DNA from: VXNE01 sp965208745
Lineage (GTDB): Bacteria > Pseudomonadota > Gammaproteobacteria > Pseudomonadales > Azotimanducaceae
Assembly (NCBI GenBank): GCA_965208745.1
Contig: CBDBPN010000004.1
Coordinates: 124,001 to 188,000, forward strand
DNA length: 64,000 bases
Direction: 5' to 3'
The position numbers and the translations under genes are program-made. The notes beneath the pieces were generated by a model that searched no databases, was not told the origin of the DNA, and saw only the letters and a list, made by a program, of their open reading frames with translations. Shown here in pieces: positions 11,126-18,548 of this stretch; position 1 is the first letter of the stretch, and each line of letters begins with the position of its first letter.

Positions 11126-12290
11126 TTTCATTTGAGGCGTTGGCCAGGGCCTGTCTGGCGCGCTGTATCTTGGCCAGGATCTCGGCGCCGGACTTGCGCC
11201 AGACGTAGCGCCCGGGGTTGAGGTTGTGCTCGGCCAGGTAGGCGTTGATGGCGTCGGCCAGTTCGGCGACGCTGGTGAAGCTGCCGTCGCGCACGACATC
11301 GACGGTGAGGTCGCGGAAGAAGCGCTCGACGAGGTTCATCCAGGAACTCGACGTGGGCGTGAAGTGGCAGGCGACGCGGTCCACGCCGTGCGCCTTGCGA
11401 TGCCGTCGGTTGTGCCAGTCGATCCAGGACCTCACCTTGGCGTGCTTGTGCGTGGCGTAGTTGTCGACGATCAGGTGCAGGCACACGCCGGCGGGGGTTT
11501 CGCGGTTGAGGTGGCGCAGGAAGTCGAGCCACTGCCGGTGGGTGTGCCGGGCTGCGGTCTGGCCGAAGATCTTGCCGTCCAGGTACGACAGCGCGGCGAA
11601 CAGGGTGACGGTGCCGTGACGCTTGTAATCATGGGTCCGGGTGGCGCTGTAGCCGCGCAGGACGGGGAACCCGGGCTGCGTGCGCTCGAGCGCCTGACAC
11701 TGGCTCTTCTCGTCGCAGCACAGCACCAGCCCCCGGTCCGGCGGGTCCAGGTACAGCCCGACCACGTCCCAGAACTTCGCCTCGAAGTGCGGATCGTTCG
11801 ACAGCTTGAACGTCCGCGTCACGTGCGGCTTGATGTCGTTGGCGCGCCACAGGCGCCGCACCGTGTCCTTGGACACCCCGGTCGCCCGCGCCATGGCGCG
11901 CACCGACCAGCGCGTCCGGTTCGGCGGCGGCTGCGTGGCGCCGCGAATGATCCGCTCGCGCACCTCCGCGGGAATGCTCGGCTTGCGCCCCCGCCCCTTG
12001 GCGTCCGCCAGACCGGCCATCCCCGCCTCGCGGAAACGACGCTCCCACTTGATCACCACCGGTCGGCTGACGCCGAGCTCCCGCGCGGTGGCCGTCTGGC
12101 TGAGCCCGTCCGCGCGCCGGAGCACGATCGCCGCCCGCTGATGATCCCGGCGCGCCGCGGTGCTCCTCCGCGTCACCGCCTCCAGCGCCTCGCGTTCCCG
12201 CACCGTGATGTCCATTGGAGGTGTCGCTCGTCCCATGCCAAGAGTGTCCGTCGCGGTCCCGTCGGACACCATGCACCATATCGGACTCAT
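11121..12290 (-). CDS. IS630-family transposase
   Basis: A DDE transposase with N-terminal helix-turn-helix regions (SQTATARELGVSRPVVIKW and VRAMARATGVSKDTVRRLW). The catalytic residues are in LCCDEKSQ (D), LIVDNYATHKH (D) and NLVERFFRDL (E). The longest frame starts at 12290. Internal ATGs at 12236 and 12215 (MDITVREREALEA) fit the family N-terminus better, so the first 25 residues may not be translated. The frame is intact. Confidence 0.93.
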   Translation of the reverse strand: MSPIWCMVSDGTATDTLGMGRATPPMDITVREREALEAVTRRSTAARRDHQRAAIVLRRADGLSQTATARELGVSRPVVIKWERRFREAGMAGLADAKGRGRKPSIPAEVRERIIRGATQPPPNRTRWSVRAMARATGVSKDTVRRLWRANDIKPHVTRTFKLSNDPHFEAKFWDVVGLYLDPPDRGLVLCCDEKSQCQALERTQPGFPVLRGYSATRTHDYKRHGTVTLFAALSYLDGKIFGQTAARHTHRQWLDFLRHLNRETPAGVCLHLIVDNYATHKHAKVRSWIDWHNRRHRKAHGVDRVACHFTPTSSSWMNLVERFFRDLTVDVVRDGSFTSVAELADAINAYLAEHNLNPGRYVWRKSGAEILAKIQRARQALANASNEN

Positions 12291-12295
12291 AGTCC

Positions 12296-12317
12296 ACTTA
12301 TTTAAGCGACGCTACAC
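12296..12317 (-). repeat. Right terminal inverted repeat of the IS630 element
   Basis: 22 bp that reads GTGTAGCGTCGC on the minus strand and mirrors 11104-11125. It supplies the premature GTG-TAG that ends the interrupted HEAT gene. Confidence 0.85.
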
Positions 12318-13628
12318 TAGGGTCGCCAACACCCAGTCGCTTGGCATGGGGTCGGCGGCGGAGAGGAGGGACCGGAGGACGGCTTCGTTAGCAATCCGGC
12401 GGAGAACCTCGGATGCGGCGGGGGCGCGGCTCGGGTCCCCGCTGACGAGGATGCCGGTGAGCGAGTCTATGGCATGCCTCGGCGTGTCGGAGCCGAAGGC
12501 GGCAATCGCATGCAGGGCGGCGTCCCGGTCGTCGTCGGCGATGAACTGAAGGAGCTCGCCGTACGCGCGGTGGCCGACCTTGCCGAGGCCCCAGATGGCG
12601 GCCTGGCGCCGCTCATCGCCCTGCGGAGCTGCCATGGCGGCCGTGTTGAAAAGCTGTTCGCGCGCGAAGTCGGTGCGCAGATCGGAAAGGATGAAGATCG
12701 CTTCCATCGCCACGTCGCGTTCGGCAGATTCCGCGAGTAGCGTCGCGATCAGGCCCTCGGCACCGGCTGAGCCCAGGGCGGCGGCGCTCGCGGCAGCCTC
12801 CAGCGCGACCCGCCGGTTTGGTTCGTGGGCGAGCATTCGGTCGAGGGCACCGCGAGCCTCCTTGTGTAGGTCGTCCCGGACGCGAAGCGCTTTGGCAGCC
12901 GCGAGTCGATCTACGGGGCTGTCGGAACCGAGATCCTCGAGTGGATCGTACTCGTCGGCTAAGCGGTCGTCGAGGTTCGCAAGCGACGTAGGGACGCCAG
13001 CGACAATCGAGGACTTGGCAACGAACCGGTCGCCCGGGACGACGTAGGCGTGCTTGTCGCCGAGCGTGTAGGTCTGCGGCCGGACGGGGCGGTGGTCGGC
13101 GTCCATCAGGACCTTCAGCTTGCCGCCGCCCAGGCTGACCACGCGGCCGGGCCGCCTGGGGACCGTGCAGGGCCACTCGCGGTCGCGCTCGGCGCCTTCG
13201 GAGGCGGACTTGGGCGGGCCCAGTCTCGAGAGCGACTCGGACCCGCGCAGGGCCTGGACGGTGAAGTAAACGGCGTGCTGGGCGGGCACCGGGCCGTCAG
13301 TGCCTTCGTGGCAGGCGACCAGCGCGACGATGTCCTCGTCGCGCAGACTGGCGTCCCATGCTCTTTCGGGGTTGGCGGGGGCATCACTCATCTTGATCTT
13401 GAGGTCAGTCTTTGCGCGGACTTCGATCCGCAGCCCGGTCCGGGCGCAAAGGAGGTCCGGCACCCGCAGGCGTTTGATCTTGGTTGCCCATATCTTGTTG
13501 GACATGGAGTAGCGCTCGAACTCGATGGGCTGGAACCCTCGCGCCCGGAGTTCTTCCGCGACGCGGCGGGCACCGAGGGCACCCATGGTTAGGAAACGCA
13601 GGAAGCTGGTGTCGACCTTGAACGCCAT
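12312..13628 (-). CDS. Nuclease-like / HEAT-repeat protein, truncated by the IS
   Basis: 438 residues remain of an original 488. The N-terminus (about 1-110) has an acidic helix (RRVAEELRARGF), then RVPDLLC followed by LRIEVRAK. This is the spacing of a PD-(D/E)xK nuclease core, although the usual ExK appears as EVRAK. The C-terminal half is alpha-helical with HEAT-like units (VDRLAAAKALRVRDDL, RQAAIWGLGKVGH, AALHAIAAFG). The last codon and stop come from the IS end. The ATG overlaps the stop of the XRE regulator (TGATG). With the regulator and divergent methyltransferase it looks like the restriction or effector component of a C-controlled modification system. That role is inference. Confidence 0.7.
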   Translation of the reverse strand: MAFKVDTSFLRFLTMGALGARRVAEELRARGFQPIEFERYSMSNKIWATKIKRLRVPDLLCARTGLRIEVRAKTDLKIKMSDAPANPERAWDASLRDEDIVALVACHEGTDGPVPAQHAVYFTVQALRGSESLSRLGPPKSASEGAERDREWPCTVPRRPGRVVSLGGGKLKVLMDADHRPVRPQTYTLGDKHAYVVPGDRFVAKSSIVAGVPTSLANLDDRLADEYDPLEDLGSDSPVDRLAAAKALRVRDDLHKEARGALDRMLAHEPNRRVALEAAASAAALGSAGAEGLIATLLAESAERDVAMEAIFILSDLRTDFAREQLFNTAAMAAPQGDERRQAAIWGLGKVGHRAYGELLQFIADDDRDAALHAIAAFGSDTPRHAIDSLTGILVSGDPSRAPAASEVLRRIANEAVLRSLLSAADPMPSDWVLATLV

Positions 13629-13864
13629 CAGTCTGGCTTCGTGGCTGGCGGGGCGGAGAGCAACTCGGCTGGTCGAACACCGAGCGCTTCGGCGAGGAGG
13701 AAGATGTTCTGGACGGAGACGTTTCGCTGGCCGCGTTCGAGCGAGCTGATGTAGGTTCTATGCAGCCCGGCACGAGCTGCGAGACCCTCTTGGGAGAGTC
13801 CGGTTGCGACTCTGATGCGCCGCACATTGGCGGCGAGGATGGCTTTGGGGTCGTAGCTCGCCAC
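13628..13864 (-). CDS. XRE-type regulator, C-protein-like
   Basis: A 78-residue helix-turn-helix protein (AILAANVRRIRVATGLSQ, EGLAARAGLHRTYISSLERG, VSVQNIFLLAEALGV). Its size and composition match the controller (C) proteins of type II restriction-modification systems. The start is GTG at 13864. Its stop overlaps the ATG of the HEAT/nuclease-like gene, so regulator and effector are co-translated. The half-site array at 13917-13936 between it and the divergent methyltransferase is its likely operator. Confidence 0.82.
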   Translation of the reverse strand: MASYDPKAILAANVRRIRVATGLSQEGLAARAGLHRTYISSLERGQRNVSVQNIFLLAEALGVRPAELLSAPPATKPD

Positions 13865-13916
13865 GCTCCGAGTTGGTCGACGGGGTTGCGCGGAGCGTAG
13901 GAATCTGGCGACAATG

Positions 13917-13936
13917 AGTCTACAGACTATAAGTCT
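13917..13936. promoter_or_regulatory. C-box-like half-site array
   Basis: Three alternating half-sites, AGTCT (13917-13921), AGACT (13924-13928) and AGTCT (13932-13936), form two overlapping dyads. The right dyad, AGACT-ATA-AGTCT, is perfect and resembles the GACT/AGTC C-boxes of controller proteins. It lies between the divergent regulator and methyltransferase genes. Confidence 0.65.
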
Positions 13937-13958
13937 TGCATCTGTACAAAGAGGCCAC

Positions 13959-15740
13959 GTGATTGGGGCTGCCGTGAGACACCCGCCGGAGGTTGTCGTC
14001 GCGCCGCGTACCGACGCGATCTACAACTGCCACTCGTACTTGACGAAGGTCCCAATGGCAGCGATTCGGCCGTTCATTGAGGCGTTTTCGAACCGAGGCG
14101 AACTCGTCGCGGACATCTTCGCAGGCTCAGGGATGACGGGCTTGGCGGCGATGATGGCCGGCCGCAGGGCAGCGCTCAGCGACATCTCCGCGTTGGGTCG
14201 GCACATCGCGCTTGGCTACCTAGCAGAGATACCCGAGGAAGCGTTGGTCCGCGCGGGAGAGGCCGTGATGGGCGCGGCGCGATCACGGCTCGGTAGCCTC
14301 TACAGGACGCGCCGATGCACCGATGGTGCGGATGTGGAGATGATCCGTACCGTATGGTCGTTCACGTACATGTGTCCGGCCTGCGGGATCGAGATTGTCT
14401 ATTACGAGGAGCTTTCCGCTGGGGGGAAGCCTCGCGCCGACTGCCCGAGGTGTGGTGGTCCGTTCGCCAGGCGCCGCTGGTCGCGCGGGGCGGACGTTCC
14501 CGTGGAGGTCGTCGTGTCGGGCGAGAACGGAAAGCTGACGGGCCAGGGGGTAGCCGAAGTGGACCGGCAGGCGATCATGGCGGCCGAGGCGGACGGGCGG
14601 CTGAGAGACGTGCCGAACGCGACGATCGGAGAGCACCGCGAGATGTACGGGCGTTCGGGACTCGGGAAGGCGGGGTTGACGGAGACGGCGAAGTTCTTCT
14701 CGGCCAGGAACGCCATCGCGTTGCTCGAACTGTGGCGGGCGATCGGGGAGTGGCCCGATCCGTCGGTGAGGTGCAAGCTGCGGTTTGTGTTCACCGCGAT
14801 CCTGGCGAGGGCTTCGCGCCGGTACCAGTGGAGCGCCAAACGCCCGCTCAACGCGCAGAACCAGACGTACTACATCGCGCCCGTCTACTACGAGTGGAAT
14901 GTGTTCGAACTGTTCGGTCGAAAGGTCCGGGCGGCCGTGCATGCCGATCAGCTGCTGTTTGGGGCGGGGGAACTGCCCGGGATTGGCCGGGGCACACCGA
15001 GCGACGTGAGCTACGATCTCGCGTCGGCGGACGCCGTCGGACACCTTGCCGACGCGTCGGTTGATTACGTGTTCACGGACCCGCCGTTCGGTAGCAACAT
15101 CTTCTACAGCGACATGAGCCTGTTCCACGAGGCGTGGTTGGGCAGGACCACGGATGATGGGCGGGAAGCAGTCCTGCACACGACGGGAAAACGGAAGAAC
15201 GGAGCAGAAGAGCGGTACGCGGCCCTGCTGCAGGGCGCGTTCACGGAAGCGTATCGAGTGTTGAAGCCGCAGCGGTACATGTCGGTGGTGTTCGGGAACA
15301 GCAACGGACGCATTTGGGGACAAGTACAGAGGGCTCTTCGGGAGGCCGGATTTGCGGCCCCGCCCGTACACGTGGCCATTCTGGACAAGGGCCAGCGGTC
15401 GGTGAAGGGGCTTAACTCTGGTTCGGAGGGCGTGGTCACCGTTGATCTGGTCCTGACGGTCCGAAAGGAAGGGGGTCGGAGTCAGGCCGCCGGCAAGCGG
15501 TTGACCGACGAGGACGCCGAACAGCTCATTCGGAACGTTGTGGCGGAGATGCCTGCGGCGAAGGCACGAAACCCTAGCTACGTGTACGCGAACATCCTGA
15601 CCAAGGCCATCGGTGATGGCATGGTTCTGGATGGCCTCCATCTTGGGGACGTGCTCGTGGCCCTTCGGCAGGCGGGCTACCGCGTGGACGGGAAGACAGG
15701 GGAGCTTTGGCCGCCGACATCGAAAGGCATTGCGCGGTAG
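13959..15740 (+). CDS. DNA methyltransferase (N6-adenine/N4-cytosine type) with Zn ribbon
   Basis: Putative S-adenosylmethionine-dependent DNA methyltransferase. The SAM-binding motif VADIFAGSGMTG (about residues 50-61) comes before the catalytic VFTDPPFGSN (about 371-380). A four-Cys ribbon (CPAC and CPRC, about 139-165) sits between them. A GTG at 13959 with AAAGAGG just upstream is preferred over the ATG at 13914, because the latter would translate through the half-site array. It is divergent from the XRE regulator and the HEAT/nuclease-like gene, like a modification enzyme paired with a C-regulated effector. The target site cannot be predicted. Confidence 0.85.
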   Translation: MIGAAVRHPPEVVVAPRTDAIYNCHSYLTKVPMAAIRPFIEAFSNRGELVADIFAGSGMTGLAAMMAGRRAALSDISALGRHIALGYLAEIPEEALVRAGEAVMGAARSRLGSLYRTRRCTDGADVEMIRTVWSFTYMCPACGIEIVYYEELSAGGKPRADCPRCGGPFARRRWSRGADVPVEVVVSGENGKLTGQGVAEVDRQAIMAAEADGRLRDVPNATIGEHREMYGRSGLGKAGLTETAKFFSARNAIALLELWRAIGEWPDPSVRCKLRFVFTAILARASRRYQWSAKRPLNAQNQTYYIAPVYYEWNVFELFGRKVRAAVHADQLLFGAGELPGIGRGTPSDVSYDLASADAVGHLADASVDYVFTDPPFGSNIFYSDMSLFHEAWLGRTTDDGREAVLHTTGKRKNGAEERYAALLQGAFTEAYRVLKPQRYMSVVFGNSNGRIWGQVQRALREAGFAAPPVHVAILDKGQRSVKGLNSGSEGVVTVDLVLTVRKEGGRSQAAGKRLTDEDAEQLIRNVVAEMPAAKARNPSYVYANILTKAIGDGMVLDGLHLGDVLVALRQAGYRVDGKTGELWPPTSKGIAR

Positions 15741-15900
15741 CGGGGTAGCGGGCGTAGCCGCGTCGCGGATCCATCTCGGGACCAGATTCGCGGAACGGGT
15801 TGGCAAGCCAGCCGTGGTGCGCCCGTCCAACGTCGCGGGCGTCCTGGCGCTTCTGCCCGCGCTCTCCGCGCCGTCCGGTAGGGAGAAACGGCCGGACGTT
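15741..15900. other. Spacer without a recognised gene
   Basis: 160 bp between the convergent methyltransferase and the small-gene operon. No gene, repeat or clear terminator was seen. Confidence 0.4.
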
Positions 15901-16119
15901 CTACGTGGCTACTGGCGGCTGCGACACCTCGTCCGGTAGCACGACCTGCACCGCCACGTTGACCGCTCCGTGAGTGATCAGGGTTCGCACTGCTGCCGGC
16001 ATGGACTCTTGGGGGTGTAGGAGCAGGCTTTCTTCGCCGGCGGCTTTGGACCCCTCCCGGTCCAAGACGATGTGCCAAGGACCGTCGTCCCCCTGCTGAT
16101 ACGTCAAGGTGTGTTTCAT
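15901..16119 (-). CDS. 72-residue protein, third gene of the SLATT-like unit
   Basis: Starts MKHTLTYQQGDDGPWH and continues through SLLLHPQESMPAAVRTLI and NVAVQVVLPDE. Predicted short beta strands and a central helix, no membrane segment. The ATG at 16119 follows the stop of the proline-rich ORF by 5 bases and has GAGG upstream. An overlapping GTG at 16128 would add three residues. No family is recognised. Its position suggests it works with the 2-TM protein, possibly as a partner or immunity factor; this is inference. Confidence 0.6.
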   Translation of the reverse strand: MKHTLTYQQGDDGPWHIVLDREGSKAAGEESLLLHPQESMPAAVRTLITHGAVNVAVQVVLPDEVSQPPVAT

Positions 16120-16124
16120 AGGCC

Positions 16125-16244
16125 TCACTTCTTCGGAGGCGGTGGCGGCGGCGGTGGCTTCGGTGGCGGTGGGGGCGGCGCAGGCCGACTGGGTCTGGCT
16201 GGTCTTTGGTCATTGACCAGACCGCTAGGCTTAGTTGGCGGCAT
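16125..16244 (-). CDS. 39-residue proline-rich peptide
   Basis: Reads MPPTKPSGLVNDQRPARP, then a tail of six prolines, Lys, eight prolines and two lysines. The ATG at 16244 lies inside the last codons of the 2-TM gene (14-base overlap) and has a purine-rich GGAGAGAAGAAG upstream. The opposite strand reads as poly-glycine. A real product is supported by the ribosome binding site and tight gene overlap. A polyproline run would normally need EF-P for translation. Function unknown. Confidence 0.5.
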   Translation of the reverse strand: MPPTKPSGLVNDQRPARPSRPAPPPPPPKPPPPPPPPKK

Positions 16245-16785
16245 ATCTTCTTCTCTCCGCTGAGTACGCTTGGTGCGCTGCCAATAGGTTCAACAAAGGG
16301 AATTCCGGTCTGAGCTTCGCACTCTCCTTCTCTCCGACTGCGAAGAGTTCTCGCTGACGCTCACGGAACTTCCGCAAGAGTTCTACGTCCGGGTCCGTCG
16401 CGCCCTGCATGTCCATCCAAAGCTCGTGCCAGTCCTCGTCCAGACGCGCAAACGTCAGGCTCACCTGGTGCGATACAAGAGCTTTCTCCGACAGGTTCAA
16501 GGTCAAGTCCACGATCGCCAGGACTGCCACTGCGGAAGCTGAGGCCGGCCCCACCCATTTCGGCAACTCTGTCACTTCTAGCCAGGGCGCCAAGGCGCCC
16601 GTAGCCGCGATCAAAAGTCCAAATTTGACGAGCCGATCTGTGCGAGCGTAGAACCTCGACATGGCCGAGAAGTACCGGAACAGACGAGCCCCGTCCAGCA
16701 ACTTGGTCCAAACTTCCAATCGCAACAGCTCCTCGTTGAGTTCTGCGTGGAATCCTATCTCACCAGACTGGTTTTCTGCGGTCAT
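16231..16785 (-). CDS. SLATT-like two-transmembrane protein
   Basis: 184 residues: an N-terminal amphipathic helix (NEELLRLEVWTKLLDGARLF), two hydrophobic spans at about 53-69 and 78-97, then a long cytoplasmic helical tail (VSLTFARLDEDWHELW, LLRKFRERQRELFAV). This is the architecture of SLATT-type 2-TM effectors linked to nucleotide-signalling and conflict systems, but the match is structural, not motif-based. It is first gene of a three-gene unit, directly behind a palindrome and beside the methyltransferase island. It might be a pore-forming effector. Confidence 0.6.
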   Translation of the reverse strand: MTAENQSGEIGFHAELNEELLRLEVWTKLLDGARLFRYFSAMSRFYARTDRLVKFGLLIAATGALAPWLEVTELPKWVGPASASAVAVLAIVDLTLNLSEKALVSHQVSLTFARLDEDWHELWMDMQGATDPDVELLRKFRERQRELFAVGEKESAKLRPEFPLLNLLAAHQAYSAERRRYAAN

Positions 16786-16787
16786 TT

Positions 16788-16813
16788 GACATATAGGGCC
16801 ATTCCTATATGAC
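16788..16813. promoter_or_regulatory. Palindrome upstream of the 2-TM gene
   Basis: Arms GACATATAGG (16788-16797) and CCTATATGAC (16804-16813) are reverse complements at 9 of 10 positions with a 6-bp spacer. It ends two bases before the start codon at 16785. It is AT-rich in a GC-rich neighbourhood, so it is a likely operator or core promoter. Confidence 0.5.
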
Positions 16814-16984
16814 CCTTCGTTCTATGCGCTGCTTGATCCATGATCGGACTCTAGCCGGGGTGTGGGGGTGGAATCAAGCGCCTAGGCTGGATGGAATCAG
16901 CGACCTACTTCCCGATCCAGACGGCATGCCGAACTCCGAGGGCCACGCTACCATGCCCTCCTGCCGGCGGGAAGACGCATCAGC

Positions 16985-17212
16985 ATGGCTCGACTGAGAC
17001 ACCCGATCACCGGAGCCTTCTATCGCACCCTCGAGGACGGCACGATAGAGGTGGACAGCAATGGCCGCACGGGGGTGTTCCGCCACGACGGCGCGCACCT
17101 TTCCGGCGCACTCAAGATCGCCGATCCCCACATGCTGCTCTGGCTGGGCGGGCCGCAGTTGCCCGAGGGCCACGACAGGCGCCGCCACCGCGACCAGGAG
17201 ACGCGCCGATGA
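16985..17212 (+). CDS. Small protein heading the Rieske/P450 operon
   Basis: 75 residues (MARLRHPITGAFYRTLED, TIEVDSNGRTGVF, HMLLWLGGPQLPEG). Its TGA overlaps the ATG of the Rieske gene (ATGA), which supports real coupled translation. No metal-binding motif or known family is seen. Conserved small proteins of this kind often accompany oxygenases, but no role can be assigned. Confidence 0.65.
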   Translation: MARLRHPITGAFYRTLEDGTIEVDSNGRTGVFRHDGAHLSGALKIADPHMLLWLGGPQLPEGHDRRRHRDQETRR

Positions 17213-18543
17213 GCCAGGCGCACGAAGCGCGGTCGGAAGGCATCAGCTACCAGGAACTGATCCGTCGCGACACCGTACCACCCCCGACGACGCTAACGCT
17301 CGAGAACCCGTACCACGCGCCGCTCGTCTCGGTCCCCGTACGCCGCTACACGAGCCAGGCGTTCCACGAACTTGAGATGGAGAAGCTCTGGCCGAGGGTC
17401 TGGCAGATGGCGTGCCGGGAGGAGGAGATCCCGGAGGTGGGCGACCACATCGTCTACGACATCGGCAGGTACTCCATCATCGTCGTCCGCACCGCCGACG
17501 GCATCCGCGCGCACCACAACGTGTGCCGCCACCGGGGCCGCCGGCTCTGCGACCGGGCTGGCCATGCCCCGAGCTTCATCTGCCCGTTCCACGGCTTCAG
17601 CTGGAACCTGGACGGCAAGCTGCGCAGCGTCACTTCCGAGTGGGACTTCCCGCACGTCGACGGCGAGACCTTGACGCTGACGCCGGTACGGTGCGGCACC
17701 TGGGGCGGCTGGGTGTTCGTCAACATGGACATGGACGCCGAGCCCCTCGCCGATTTTCTCGGCGACCTGCCCGAGCACTTCGCCGTCTGGCATCCCGAGG
17801 AACGCTACATCCAGGCGCACGTGGCGAAGGTGATGCGCTGTAACTGGAAGGTGTGCCAGGAAGCCTTCATGGAGGCGTTCCACGTCATCCGGACCCACCC
17901 GCAGATCCTGACCGGCATCGGCGACGAGAACTCCCAATACGACGCCTGGGGGAACTTTTCCCGCGCCATCACCGCGAACGGCACGCCGAGTCCCCACGTG
18001 CCGGGCGAACCGAGCGAACAGGAGATTTTCGAGTCCGTCATCATGCGCGACCTCGACGATCCCCCCGCGCCCAGGGTTCCGGGGGACGTCACGGCCCGCG
18101 CGATGATGGCGGCCCATGCCCGCGCCAGCCTGCGGGGGGTCGTGGGCGAAGACGTCGTCATCACGGACGCCTGCGTATCGGACAGCATCTACTACACGCT
18201 GTTCCCGAACTTCCATCCCTGGGGCGGCTACAGCCGCATCGTCTACCGTTTCCGCCCGCACGAGAACCGTTGCGACAGGTCGCTCATGGAGTGCTACTAC
18301 ATGAGCCCCTTCGCCGGGGAACGCCCCGATCCGGCGCCGATGCACCTGCTCGACGCGGACGAGCCCTGGACCAACGCGCCCGAACTCGGGATGCTGGCGA
18401 GGGTCTTCACCCAGGACACGCTCAACCTCCCGCAGGTACAGAAGGGCCTGGAAGCGGCGCGGTACGACGAGGTGGTCCTCGCGAACTACCAGGAGACCAA
18501 GATCCGCCATTTCCACACGCTGCTGGGCGCCTGGCTCACGTGA
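17209..18543 (+). CDS. Rieske non-haem iron oxygenase, alpha subunit
   Basis: A 444-residue aromatic-ring- or steroid-hydroxylating oxygenase. The Rieske 2Fe-2S ligands are C106-x-H108 (NVCRHRG) and C125-xx-H128 (CPFHGFSW). The mononuclear iron site is EAFHVIRTH (H225, H230), with a later Asp expected in the C-terminal helical domain. It is coupled at both ends: ATGA with the small upstream gene, and its TGA lies inside the GTGA before the P450. Electron-transfer partners are not nearby. The substrate is unknown; the P450 neighbour suggests terpenoid, sterol or xenobiotic oxidation. Confidence 0.93.
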   Translation: MSQAHEARSEGISYQELIRRDTVPPPTTLTLENPYHAPLVSVPVRRYTSQAFHELEMEKLWPRVWQMACREEEIPEVGDHIVYDIGRYSIIVVRTADGIRAHHNVCRHRGRRLCDRAGHAPSFICPFHGFSWNLDGKLRSVTSEWDFPHVDGETLTLTPVRCGTWGGWVFVNMDMDAEPLADFLGDLPEHFAVWHPEERYIQAHVAKVMRCNWKVCQEAFMEAFHVIRTHPQILTGIGDENSQYDAWGNFSRAITANGTPSPHVPGEPSEQEIFESVIMRDLDDPPAPRVPGDVTARAMMAAHARASLRGVVGEDVVITDACVSDSIYYTLFPNFHPWGGYSRIVYRFRPHENRCDRSLMECYYMSPFAGERPDPAPMHLLDADEPWTNAPELGMLARVFTQDTLNLPQVQKGLEAARYDEVVLANYQETKIRHFHTLLGAWLT

Positions 18544-18548
18544 GCGGC

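Larger units (their letters stand above)
11102..12319. mobile_element. IS630-family insertion sequence with TA target duplication
   Basis: The element spans 11104-12317 (1214 bp) and is flanked by TA at 11102-11103 and 12318-12319. Its 22-bp terminal inverted repeats lie at 11104-11125 and 12296-12317 and match at 19 of 22 positions. They begin GTGTAG and share GTCGC and TAAAT. TA duplication and a single DDE transposase are the hallmarks of the IS630/Tc1-mariner group. It interrupts the HEAT-repeat gene near its 3' end. The precise target duplication and intact transposase indicate a recent insertion. Confidence 0.93.

Noticed and set aside
16072..16263. Plus-strand poly-glycine ORF
   Set aside because: The minus strand has overlapping genes with ribosome binding sites; the glycine run is the complement of the proline codons.
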